Assembly (NCBI GenBank): GCA_016219645.1
Contig: JACRLR010000019.1
Coordinates: 103,606-167,605, forward strand
Length of the DNA: 64,000 bases
Reading direction: 5' to 3'
DNA from: Nitrospirota bacterium
GTDB lineage: Bacteria; Nitrospirota; Nitrospiria; Nitrospirales; Nitrospiraceae
Below, piece after piece: positions 55,167-62,511 of this stretch (position 1 is the first letter of the stretch; every line of letters begins with the position of its first letter). The notes beneath the pieces are model-generated. The model was not told the DNA's origin, did not search any database, and worked only from the letters and a program-made list of their open reading frames with translations. Position numbers and translations under genes: made by a program.

Positions 55167-56215
55167 GACAGGCCTCCCTGTTCGCCCGGTTCCCCGTTGG
55201 GAAAGATCAAGGTAAAGGTCGTGCCTTTTTCAATCTGACTGTCAACCGCAATCACTCCGTGCATGTTGTTGACGATGGTTTTGACGTTATAGAGTCCAAG
55301 CCCCGTACCTTTGCCCGGGGCCTTCGTCGTGAAAAACGGCTCGAAAATTTCGGGGATTTTTTCAGGGGCGATGCCGCATCCAGTATCGGAGATCCGGACG
55401 TTGACCTCTCCGTGAAGGACGGCCGTCTCGAGCGTCAGGGTCCCCCTGGTCTGCTCCATGGCATGGACCGCATTGGTAATGAGGTTCACGAAGACATGCA
55501 GTAATTCATCCGGATTGCCTAGGACCGCAGCCCCAGGCTGATAATGTTTGATGATGTCTATATCGTGAAGGCTCGAAGCATAGCGCGCAATTCTCAGCGC
55601 CTCGTCCAGCTTGCCGCTGACAGACACCGGCACATCCTCGTGGGGAGACGCGCGGCGTGAGTACCGAGTGAGGTCCCGACAGATGGCGCTCGTCCGTTTG
55701 ACCGCTTCAATAATGTCACGAGCTTGTTCGTGGACGGCGGCCAGGTCTCGTTCCTCGGCGAGGTTTTCCGCCAATCCCAAAATGAGTTGCAGGGGGTTGT
55801 TGATATCATGGGCGATGCCCGCAGCAAATGAGCCGATCCCCGCAAGCTTTTCTGATTGGAGGAGTTCTGCCTCCAGCATGGATTCATGCTGGACCAGTTC
55901 CCACAGCAACCGGGAGGATGATCCGCTGAGGATATCCGTCGTCGGAGCTCGGTGGGCATGGAGATAGGTTTCCATCTCCGGATCGTCTGTGACATCCATA
56001 ATCAGACTCGCGCCATGGTTGCGGATCAGGTCCAGCACATCGGTGATGACGGGGATGCGAAGCTCATGCGCTCGTTGCAGACCTGGTGCGTTGGGATTAC
56101 GGTCTGCAATACCGATGATTTCAATCGACGGGACTCGGTGCAGTAGGTCTAGCAGTGCGTGACCGCCGCGGCCCGCTCCGACGATGGCGACCTTGGTATG
56201 GCGGGGCCGTTCCAT
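55163..56215 (-). CDS. Histidine kinase with N-terminal NAD-binding-type Rossmann domain
   Basis: The ATG at 56215 has GGGAG 10 bases upstream; longer starts exist at 56244 and 56329. The 350-residue protein has no membrane segment. Its N-terminus carries [17 protein letters not shown] (GxGxxG dinucleotide-binding loop) and a Rossmann-like fold ending about 105, then HisKA with [20 protein letters not shown] (about 145) and HATPase with [14 protein letters not shown] and [12 protein letters not shown] dinucleotide-sensing input is plausible but the fold could also bind another ligand. It is cytoplasmic and sits between the receiver gene and the Cache kinase. Confidence 0.88.
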   Translation of the reverse strand: MERPRHTKVAIVGAGRGGHALLDLLHRVPSIEIIGIADRNPNAPGLQRAHELRIPVITDVLDLIRNHGASLIMDVTDDPEMETYLHAHRAPTTDILSGSSSRLLWELVQHESMLEAELLQSEKLAGIGSFAAGIAHDINNPLQLILGLAENLAEERDLAAVHEQARDIIEAVKRTSAICRDLTRYSRRASPHEDVPVSVSGKLDEALRIARYASSLHDIDIIKHYQPGAAVLGNPDELLHVFVNLITNAVHAMEQTRGTLTLETAVLHGEVNVRISDTGCGIAPEKIPEIFEPFFTTKAPGKGTGLGLYNVKTIVNNMHGVIAVDSQIEKGTTFTLIFPNGEPGEQGGLS

Positions 56216-56315
56216 ATCAGCCGGTCTCCCTATGGCAGGCATGTGCCTTGCTGTCCCGAAGAGAGAAAAGCAAAGAATGTTTCTCCTCGGCACAGAGGGA
56301 ATTGGCGTCTCATGG

Positions 56316-56750
56316 TCACAGCCGTGCAAGCTCGCGTTGATCCATGGCCCGCGCGACCGCGGCTCTCAACTTCTCTCCTTCAACCGGCTTGACGAGATAA
56401 TCGACCACACCTTGCCGGAGGAAAGATGTCGCCATATCGGTGTCAGGAAAACCGGTCAGCACGATCAACGGGACACGGGGGTAGTTTGTTCTAAAGTACG
56501 CGACGGCTTCAGCTCCATTGATTTTCGGCATACGGATGTCGCAGATCACGACATCGAGGAGAAGCCGGTTTTCGCCCGAATTAATGACCTCGATCGCCTT
56601 CTCACCGTTTTCCGCTTCAAGGACTTCATAGCCGGCCTTCTGCAGGGTCATCTTCACGACTTTGCGAATATCGGGCTCGTCGTCTACTATAAGCACCCGT
56701 CCCTCGCAGGCCTCTCCTCCGATAAAGGACCCGGATTTAAACTCACTCAT
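56316..56750 (-). CDS. Single-domain response regulator (receiver only)
   Basis: The ATG at 56750 follows AGGAGGGTGCC. A 144-residue CheY-like protein: acidic pocket IVDDEPD, phospho-acceptor Asp in DVVICDIRMPKING (about 70), and Lys in DYLVKPVEGEKL. No output domain follows, so it may relay phosphate or act by protein contact. First gene of the operon; it begins ~100 bases before the two kinases and probably serves one or both. Confidence 0.9.
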   Translation of the reverse strand: MSEFKSGSFIGGEACEGRVLIVDDEPDIRKVVKMTLQKAGYEVLEAENGEKAIEVINSGENRLLLDVVICDIRMPKINGAEAVAYFRTNYPRVPLIVLTGFPDTDMATSFLRQGVVDYLVKPVEGEKLRAAVARAMDQRELARL

Positions 56751-57130
56751 GGCACCCTCCTTTGTTGATAGGTACATGTGGAGGCATCATGATCGGCTCA
56801 CATGTAATTGCTCCACCGGAACGCAATGAGCATGCCAGCATTGCCATGCAGAAACGGATTAGATTCCTTGCAAAGTGAAGTATTGTTGAACGTGATACAC
56901 GCAGCTCTTGTTGATATCCACCATCATGTGCTGAAATCCACCACCAGCATCTGGTCTGTCTGGTTTCTCTGGTCTATCTCGTCTATCTGGTCTGTCTCGT
57001 GTGTTTGGTTGAACCAGACTAAGACCGGACAAACCAGATAGACCGAATAGACCAGATAGACGAGAGAGGGTCCGAATTGCCTTTCAGCCCGGGGCTGAGG
57101 TAATCTCGTAGCCACTGAATTGGAGAGGGC
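56751..57130. other. Spacer between divergent genes with a family C array
   Basis: No gene seen. The 9-nt array at 56950-57062 takes much of it. Promoters for the leftward receiver operon and the rightward bolA must be here but none stands out. Confidence 0.45.
56950..57062. repeat. 9-nt-period inverted repeat (family C), longest copy
   Basis: Units on the left: TCTGTCTGG, TTTCTCTGG, TCTATCTCG, TCTATCTGG, TCTGTCTCG and TGTGTTTGG. The right arm reads AACCAGACT, AAGACCGGA, CAAACCAGA and so on. It lies between divergent genes, so termination is not its only possible role. Confidence 0.8.
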
Positions 57131-57370
57131 ATGATTACACCTGATGTGCTGACGGAATATGTGCGGAAGATGATGCCGGATGCTGTCGTCACGGTATCGG
57201 ATCGAACCGGCACGATGGATCATCTGAAGGTGATGGTGGTCTCGGCTGCCTTCGCGGGGAAGAATCTGCTGGACCGGCATCGTTTGGTCTATCAATCCTT
57301 GGATGTCCCGATGAAAGATGGGCGAATTCATGCGCTCGAAATTACTGCTCGAACAACCGACGAAGCTTAG
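57131..57370 (+). CDS. bolA: BolA-family protein
   Basis: A 79-residue BolA fold protein: the N-terminal region with MPDAVVTVSDRTG, the conserved VVSAAFAGKNLLDRHRLVYQ loop and the C-terminal HALEITARTT. A GGAGAGGGC site precedes the ATG. BolA proteins form a [2Fe-2S]-bridged pair with monothiol glutaredoxins, and the glutaredoxin gene follows after 11 bases. The pair acts in iron-sulfur trafficking and redox signalling. Confidence 0.93.
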   Translation: MITPDVLTEYVRKMMPDAVVTVSDRTGTMDHLKVMVVSAAFAGKNLLDRHRLVYQSLDVPMKDGRIHALEITARTTDEA

Positions 57371-57381
57371 GAGGCCGACCT

Positions 57382-57705
57382 ATGGCAGATCCCATTCAAG
57401 ACGAAATCAACAAGGAAGTCGCCGCGCACAAGATTTTGATTTATGGCAAGGGCACCAAATCGATGCCGATGTGCGGGTTCACAAGGGAAACGATTCAGTT
57501 TTTCGACAAGTACGGGTATCCGTTTGAGCTCATCGACGTCCTGTCTCAACCGGCCAAGCGAGAGGCGCTGGTTAAGATGACCAACTGGCCGACGCTCCCC
57601 AAGGTGTTCATCGACGGGCAGTTTTACGGCGATACCGATATTCTGGATCCGATGGCGGCCAAAGGTGAGATGGAGCCGCTGCTGAAAAAGGCGTTCGGAA
57701 AATAA
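57382..57705 (+). CDS. grxD: Monothiol glutaredoxin (Grx4/GrxD-type)
   Basis: A 107-residue monothiol glutaredoxin. The active site is MCGFT (CGFS-like, Cys about residue 32) and the GSH-binding/cis-Pro segment reads TNWPTLPKVFIDGQFYGDTD. A strong TAGGAGGCCGACCT precedes the start. It partners with BolA directly upstream and hands on [2Fe-2S] clusters. Confidence 0.94.
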   Translation: MADPIQDEINKEVAAHKILIYGKGTKSMPMCGFTRETIQFFDKYGYPFELIDVLSQPAKREALVKMTNWPTLPKVFIDGQFYGDTDILDPMAAKGEMEPLLKKAFGK

Positions 57706-57722
57706 AAAAAAGATTCGAAGCG

Positions 57723-57867
57723 ACGAGGGCGACGATCATGCTCTTGTGCTCGCGCAACGCGCGAGCCTCTGAAAGCCCCTCGCTCGGGCTAATGGCACGT
57801 CTCGGCGTGCCAGTGGGTGGGCGGGTGAGAAAGCCGCGCGCAGTGAGAGCATGACCGTCGCCCTCGT
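57723..57867. repeat. Family A hairpin with long unique arms
   Basis: The arms at 57723-57744 and 57846-57867 are complementary over 22 positions with one mismatch; their sequence (GAGGGCGACGATCATGCTC) is unlike the arms of other copies. The core includes TGTGCTCGCGCAACGCGCG and CCGCGCGCAGTG. Confidence 0.8.
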
Positions 57868-58030
57868 TATTTGTCCCCCACAGCAACGACAAGAGGGGGG
57901 GGGGAAGTGAAGAGCAACAGTCGCGAGCTGCGGCAAGTTGTGTCCCGCCCTCTCCGGTGATGGCGATCTCCGTTTCCGCCTGTCAGCCTACTATTGTGGC
58001 TTTAGCAGCGGTTGGGAGGGGAAAATGAAG

Positions 58031-58095
58031 CGAGGTCTGCTCGCGCAACGCGCGGTCTCAGAAGACCCTCGTTGGACGCGCGCAGATAGGACCAA
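58031..58095. repeat. Family A module 1 core
   Basis: CTGCTCGCGCAACGCGCGGT then CCCTCGTTGGACGCGCGCAG, without clear long arms. It lies just before the 3' end of the GHKL gene. Confidence 0.7.
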
Positions 58096-58159
58096 GCCAG
58101 GTCTCCTTCGAATATCAGGATAGGGTTTTGGGGCAGCTACACGACGAACCGTCGCTCAA

Positions 58160-59758
58160 TCACTTTCGCGGGCGACGACGGCGTCCTTGGGGCTGATCGA
58201 GCGCCTGGCCCCAGTGGGATAGAAACTTGGTGATGAAGTTATGCTCATGATCCGGTTCCACGGCTAAGGGGGCCAGCGCGAGGGCGACGGCGAGCGAAAT
58301 GTGATAACCCACGGAGCGGGATGCCAGCGCGCGTCGATAGGCTGGATGGGCTTGGTTGATCCACACAGTGGACTCAACGAGCCGGCCCAGTTCAGAATCA
58401 TCGGGGCGATCCTCAAACTGAACGCCCAGTCCATAGCGCATCGGAGCACGAGATCGTCCTTGACCAGGGAACATGGCAGACGGTGAAGTAGGGATTGCGG
58501 CCGTCGCAGGCTCGGTCGCCGTTGTGTCCTGGTCGGTAGGCTGAGCGGGTGTTTCCGGCTGAGTTGGTTCGGTCTCATTCGGACGCGGTTCGTCTATCGA
58601 TGTGCCGGTCAGGATTACAAGGGATTCTGTTCCCGCTGAGATGTTTGGTGCTTTGGCATCGATCGGCAATCGTTTTTGGCCACCGGCTCGGCGTTCGACG
58701 AGTGAGGCGAGTAACGGAAAGTCGTCGGATAATTCTTCCAGCACTCGATCCAGATCTCGCTCCAACGGCCGCATCATTCGGGATGAGGCTTCAGGAGTTC
58801 CAGCACGCCCATCGCCCCAAGCTTCCAATTGTCTAGAGACTGCCTCTTGGATCGCCTTCCGGTAGGCAAGGTAGGCAGCCCCTCTGGTGCCCGTTCGGAT
58901 GAAATCCCCTTTGTTGAGCGTGAGTGAGGCCGCCAGGTCCGGGACTTCTATTAAGCCGTTGATCCGTTCCGACTGCAACGACGTCACGCCCAGCCAGTCC
59001 CATCCTCGTTTGATGACTTTCCCCAACGTGCTGATCGCCACGCCACGTTGATCCTCCGGCAATGGCGCGGGATGGCGGGACAGATATCCCAACGCCGAAG
59101 GTTTGCGCCGCCGGGCCAATCGAATGGTCAACGGGGCTTGCTCAGGCGTCGACAGGGGAGACCTCTCCAACAATCGTCCATTCACTTCGAAGGCAATCCC
59201 AGCTGGGTAATAGGAGGCCAGAAAGGAATCGAAGGGAGATTCAAGCAACGGCTGGAAATGCCGACGCATCACCCCTTCGACAAATCCAGGGTCTAGAAGA
59301 GGAGAGAGTGGGGTTTGTAGCTTCAACCTCACCGCAGTACCCTGCTCGCTAACCAGTCCGATCGGGGGCACCCATTGCCAGGGCGCGCGATGGCGCGAAG
59401 CCAAGTGCCACCGCGTCGCTACGTGTGTGCTGCCGCGCTTGGTTTCCGTGAGCACCTCTTCGCATACTAACAATCCGAGTTTGATGCCGACTCCGGCAAA
59501 CCCGATGCCTTGGCCGCGAACTTTCGTGCTGGCAGCGATGTCGTGATACTGGCGCATCGCCTTCCGCTGCATGCCGGACCCGTTGTCTATGACGGTCAGC
59601 GTGGACTGCGCTGGGTCAGCCGTCATGGTGATCCGGCTGGCCCCCGAGTCCAGCGAGTTGGCGATGATTTCGGTGAGGATCGTTTCCGCGATGCTGTAGG
59701 GATAGGCATCCCGCAGGTCTTCCAACAGATGTTCAAGATCGACGCGGGTCTCGCCCAT
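58160..59758 (-). CDS. GHKL-superfamily ATPase (Hsp90/histidine-kinase-like fold), stand-alone
   Basis: The ATG at 59758 follows GGAGTCAAAT. The 532-residue protein has the GHKL ATP pocket: SIAETILTEIIANSLDSGAS (N-box), LTVIDNGSGMQRKAM (G1), and the GIGFAGVGIKLGLLV lid region. There is no HisKA or receiver domain, and no MutL or GyrB C-terminal domain is evident. A Pro/Thr-rich linker (about residues 390-430) splits a C-terminal helical domain from the rest. The role is unknown; it may regulate or assemble a partner that is not adjacent. Confidence 0.65.
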   Translation of the reverse strand: MGETRVDLEHLLEDLRDAYPYSIAETILTEIIANSLDSGASRITMTADPAQSTLTVIDNGSGMQRKAMRQYHDIAASTKVRGQGIGFAGVGIKLGLLVCEEVLTETKRGSTHVATRWHLASRHRAPWQWVPPIGLVSEQGTAVRLKLQTPLSPLLDPGFVEGVMRRHFQPLLESPFDSFLASYYPAGIAFEVNGRLLERSPLSTPEQAPLTIRLARRRKPSALGYLSRHPAPLPEDQRGVAISTLGKVIKRGWDWLGVTSLQSERINGLIEVPDLAASLTLNKGDFIRTGTRGAAYLAYRKAIQEAVSRQLEAWGDGRAGTPEASSRMMRPLERDLDRVLEELSDDFPLLASLVERRAGGQKRLPIDAKAPNISAGTESLVILTGTSIDEPRPNETEPTQPETPAQPTDQDTTATEPATAAIPTSPSAMFPGQGRSRAPMRYGLGVQFEDRPDDSELGRLVESTVWINQAHPAYRRALASRSVGYHISLAVALALAPLAVEPDHEHNFITKFLSHWGQALDQPQGRRRRPRK

Positions 59759-59934
59759 ATTTGACTCCGTGAATCTGCGCTGTGTGGAGAAAGGGACTGT
59801 AGACGGAGACAGAGGCGAAATCAAGGCGAGTGAGACGAACTTCGCGGTGGGGGTCAGACTGGTGAGTACGGATTAGACAGGGATCGAAGGCAACTCACTT
59901 TCGTTTTCAGGGGATTCGTAATACATTGTGTGAT

Positions 59935-60153
59935 ATGAGAACCACGGTCACGATTCGACTTGATCGAGCGCTTGATCGGATGCTCGACAAGTTCTGCCGT
60001 CGCTCCAAACGAAAGCGAAGCGAGGTCGTGCGAGATGCGCTTCGCCGGCAGCTCTCATTGATGACGTTTGAGCCGCTTCGCCACAAGGCCATGCCCTTTG
60101 CGGAAGCGCGAGGCTTTCTCACGGACAAGGACGTTTTCAAAACCGTCTCGTGA
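59935..60153 (+). CDS. Ribbon-helix-helix antitoxin
   Basis: A 72-residue protein starting MRTTVTIRLDRALDRMLDKF, the RHH (CopG/Arc) fold, with an Arg/Lys-rich helix after it (SKRKRSEVVRDALRRQL). It overlaps the next gene by four bases (GTGA). Such proteins bind their own promoter and the toxin. The promoter is probably in the ~175 bases to its left. Confidence 0.8.
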   Translation: MRTTVTIRLDRALDRMLDKFCRRSKRKRSEVVRDALRRQLSLMTFEPLRHKAMPFAEARGFLTDKDVFKTVS

Positions 60154-60374
60154 AGGTCTGTCTCGATACCAATGTTTTCGTCAGCAGGCTTGCGACGCAT
60201 TGGCTCTGTGCCGATGGCATTCGACAGGTTCTCACTCCCGCATTAGCTGCCAAGGCCGATGTGTTCATCACGGGCGACAAAGATTTGCTGGATGTGGCGG
60301 ATGAAATCAGTGGTTTGAGGGTCACTGATCCGCGTGGCTTCTGGAACCTGGCCAAGAAACGGCCAAGAAAGTAA
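60150..60374 (+). CDS. PIN-domain toxin, internally deleted
   Basis: A 74-residue PIN protein starting at GTG 60150. The N-terminus MKVCLDTNVFVSRLATHWLC and the C-terminal half ADVFITGDKDLLDVADEISG are clear. About 60 residues that normally hold the central acidic residues are missing between TP and ALAAK, in frame. It is therefore likely inactive as an RNase. It is linked to the RHH antitoxin upstream. Confidence 0.75.
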   Translation: MKVCLDTNVFVSRLATHWLCADGIRQVLTPALAAKADVFITGDKDLLDVADEISGLRVTDPRGFWNLAKKRPRK

Positions 60375-60399
60375 GCGCTCCTTCTTGCCGGAGCGTTTG

Positions 60400-60480
60400 A
60401 TGCGGCCGGCCATTAACCAGCGCACGTTTCAGAAGGTGTTCAGCGACTTCGCCGAGCGGTACGGTCCCAGCTTGCAGTAG
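60400..60480 (+). other. Small uncertain ORF after the PIN gene
   Basis: A 26-codon frame (MRPAINQRTFQKVFSDFAER, then YGPSLQ). It could be a relic of a longer gene, for instance a transposase, or chance. I do not assign it. Confidence 0.2.
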
Positions 60481-60513
60481 CATGGGCTGAGTGAGAATCC
60501 TTTGGAGGTACAG

Positions 60514-61113
60514 ATGAAGTCTAAGACGGTTGAGGCCATAATCAGACAAGGGATTCGTTCCCTTATTAAGTCTATGACAGAAAGTTACTGGCCCGCGGTC
60601 GGTGACAATGATATGTCGGAACGAAATATCACTGCTCATGTCGGACACTGCTTCCTTGAGTCGGGATGGCACCTCGTCACAGAAGTCTCGTTCAGAAAAA
60701 ACGCGGGGTCTAGGCTTGATATGCTTGCTCTCAACCGGAAATCTAGAGCCATGGTTGTAATAGAGGGTAAGAGGTTGGAGTCAGCGGTAAAGGCCAAAGA
60801 ACTATCTGATGACGCGAAACGAATTAAAAGATTTCGCTTGGATGAAGATAATGCCTGGTATTGTCCAAAACTGGCTAACAGCTACGGCGTGTTGTTGGCT
60901 TTCACCTGGTCCCCTGAGGTTCAAAGATGGTGGAGGAGTGGAACACATTCTATAGTTCCAGATGGATGTCGCGGAGTGGGATGGAAGCCGTTGGGAAGGC
61001 GTCTTGATGGTTATAAGGCAACCTGCGGGGCGCTAATGCTTCCGGGCTATGGTGAGACGGCTGGTAAATACAATAACTTTTGGGCTCTTTACGCCATCTT
61101 CAAGCAGAGATGA
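60514..61113 (+). CDS. Possible PD-(D/E)xK-type nuclease, unknown role
   Basis: An ATG at 60514 with TGGAGGTACAG upstream gives 199 residues. RLDMLALNRKSRAMVVIEGK contains an Asp followed at the right distance by Glu-x-Lys, the core of PD-(D/E)xK nucleases such as restriction enzymes. The N-terminal part is helical and the C-terminal half is Trp/Gly-rich (WWRSGTHSIVPDGCRGVGWK). No methyltransferase or other restriction partner is next to it. The motif is suggestive only. Confidence 0.45.
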   Translation: MKSKTVEAIIRQGIRSLIKSMTESYWPAVGDNDMSERNITAHVGHCFLESGWHLVTEVSFRKNAGSRLDMLALNRKSRAMVVIEGKRLESAVKAKELSDDAKRIKRFRLDEDNAWYCPKLANSYGVLLAFTWSPEVQRWWRSGTHSIVPDGCRGVGWKPLGRRLDGYKATCGALMLPGYGETAGKYNNFWALYAIFKQR

Positions 61114-61460
61114 GATGGAGTTGTAGTCTATCAATTTGCCATCAGCGAACTAAGAATCGCGGCACTGCTGTTGAGGTGGGCATACGAGTGAGAACGGCGC
61201 TGGCAGGTGTTCTTATTGTTCTCAACTCTCTCTCAGCGAGGACGACCGGACTGTCGTTCACTGCGCGCATCGGACGAGCACAGTTTCATCGTGCGCGTTC
61301 TGCGAGCAGGGCGATCACATCAGTCACCACCGTTGAGACCGACTTGTTCGTTCGTCTATCTCTTTAGTGAGGGCGTTGCGGGTGTGGTTTACTGCGCGCG
61401 TTGAACGAGGGCCTTCTGAGGCCGCGCGTTCCGCGAGCACAAAGCACACCTGCTACACCC
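61114..61460. other. Spacer with two family A hairpins
   Basis: No gene is supported; see the copies at 61246-61316 and 61379-61468. The first ~130 bases show nothing specific. Confidence 0.45.
61246..61316. repeat. Family A repeat, reverse orientation
   Basis: TTCACTGCGCGCATCGGACG and GTGCGCGTTCTGCGAGCAGG match the reverse complement of the core. Outer arms are weak. Confidence 0.65.
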
Positions 61461-61468
61461 TCACCGCA
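61379..61468. repeat. Family A repeat, reverse orientation, overlapping the brnA 3' end
   Basis: TACTGCGCGCGTTGAACGAG and GAGGCCGCGCGTTCCGCGAG match the core. Arms GTGTGGTTT and its rough complement GCACACC are imperfect. The right edge lies in the last codons of the antitoxin gene. Confidence 0.65.
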
Positions 61469-61754
61469 CTCCTTTGTGCGCCTCCATATATGCCCTGAGA
61501 AGGGCGTTGATTCGTGTTTGATAGCCAGGCCCCTTTGCTTTGAACCAATTCAAGACCTGACGATCCAATCGAATGGTGACGGCGGTCTTTGGTTCAGGAA
61601 GCCTCAGCGTGGCACGCTTAAAGAAAGCCTTGCCCAGCTCCGGGATATCAGAAAGATCGATCTCGCGGTCCTTGATCGCGTCAATTCTTGCCCAGTTCGT
61701 CCGCGATCGTTTCTTGGTAGTAGGCTTCTTCACAGTGATTGATCCAATGCGCAA
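61461..61754 (-). CDS. brnA: BrnA-family antitoxin, orphan
   Basis: A 97-residue protein with a basic N-terminus (KKPTTKKRSRTNWARID) and the BrnA RHH-like end VTIRLDRQVLNWFKAKGPGY, then QTRINALLRAYMEAH. BrnA normally follows a BrnT toxin; here the gene upstream is higA and no brnT is seen near it. It may survive as a solo regulator or be the remains of a lost module. It sits 26 bases after higA. Confidence 0.72.
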   Translation of the reverse strand: MRIGSITVKKPTTKKRSRTNWARIDAIKDREIDLSDIPELGKAFFKRATLRLPEPKTAVTIRLDRQVLNWFKAKGPGYQTRINALLRAYMEAHKGVR

Positions 61755-61780
61755 CTTCTAGGCCAGCAGTACAAGCAAGA

Positions 61781-62047
61781 CTACGCAATTTTTCTTCGGC
61801 GGAGCGCTTTATCGAGATCATAGGTTGCCTGGAGATTCATCCACAGCTTGGCCGAAGTGCCGAGCACGCGTGAGAGGTCGATGGCAGAGTCGGCTGTAAT
61901 GGCGCGTTTGCCGTTGATGAGTTCATTCAGACGTGCGCGTGTCCAGCCAAGCTTCTGGGCCAGTGCGGCTTGGGTTATCTTTCCGGGAATCAGAAACTCT
62001 TCGAGCAACATCTCGCCAGGATGAAATGGGTTCTTGGGGAGTCTCAT
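61781..62047 (-). CDS. higA: HigA-type antitoxin (XRE family)
   Basis: An 88-residue HTH protein: MRLPKNPFHPGEMLLEEFLI then QAALAQKLGWTRARLNELIN and DSAIDLSRVLGTSAKLWMNL. This is the HigA signature. It normally binds its promoter and neutralises HigB, whose gene is directly upstream but truncated. The reading frame is intact. Confidence 0.88.
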   Translation of the reverse strand: MRLPKNPFHPGEMLLEEFLIPGKITQAALAQKLGWTRARLNELINGKRAITADSAIDLSRVLGTSAKLWMNLQATYDLDKALRRRKIA

Positions 62048-62075
62048 TGCACCACCTCTCTCATTCCTTCGGGGC

Positions 62076-62261
62076 TCAATGGTAATCTATGACTTGGACT
62101 TCGTAGGCGTTTCCGTCTTGCCAGCGAAAAACCACACGCCACTGATCATTGATCCGTATCGAATGAAATCCTTTCCTGTCTCTTCGCAGTGCTTCCAGTC
62201 GATTGCCAGGCGGTTCGCGAAGATCTCCGAGTTCTGCCGCGTCGTGCACATAGAGTAGAAC
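62076..62261 (-). pseudogene. higB: HigB-like toxin gene, N-terminally truncated
   Basis: The last ~57 codons read HDAAELGDLREPPGNRLEAL, then RRDRKGFHSIRINDQWRVVF and RWQDGNAYEVQVIDYH, the well-conserved HigB (RelE-fold) C-terminus. The first ~35 residues of a normal HigB are missing; in frame upstream there is a TAG at about 62264. Only a GTG at 62249 could start a short product. It is followed by higA after 28 bases. Probably inactive. Confidence 0.72.
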
Positions 62262-62511
62262 CTATCTCAAAATCGATTACATGACATCATGAGCGATATG
62301 AAACGTCAGACACCGAGAGGTAGACCCCAGAAAATCACAGGAAATCGGCAAACTGCGCGCTGCTTGATCGTCCAGTACCACCTACTCCGGCACTGCAGCA
62401 CAGCTTTCGAGCGTCGGTCATCAAACAGGTCTTCTGCAAGTCGATTCCCGAAGGTCTCAATCACTGTCCCAGGTTATCGCAACTCGATAATATCTGGCAA
62501 GGGTAGGTAGG

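Larger units (their letters stand above)
57706..58159. other. Spacer with two family A hairpins
   Basis: No gene is supported. A long-arm family A copy lies at 57723-57867 and a core at 58031-58095. An oligo-G run is at about 57895-57905. Confidence 0.5.

Noticed and set aside
60400..60480. 26-codon ORF after the PIN gene as a real gene
   Set aside because: Too short and without ribosome site or match; listed only as uncertain.
61740..61790. An additional frame across the higA-brnA junction (SAEEKLRSLACTAGLEVAHW)
   Set aside because: It overlaps both genes, has no start signal and no family I know; likely chance.
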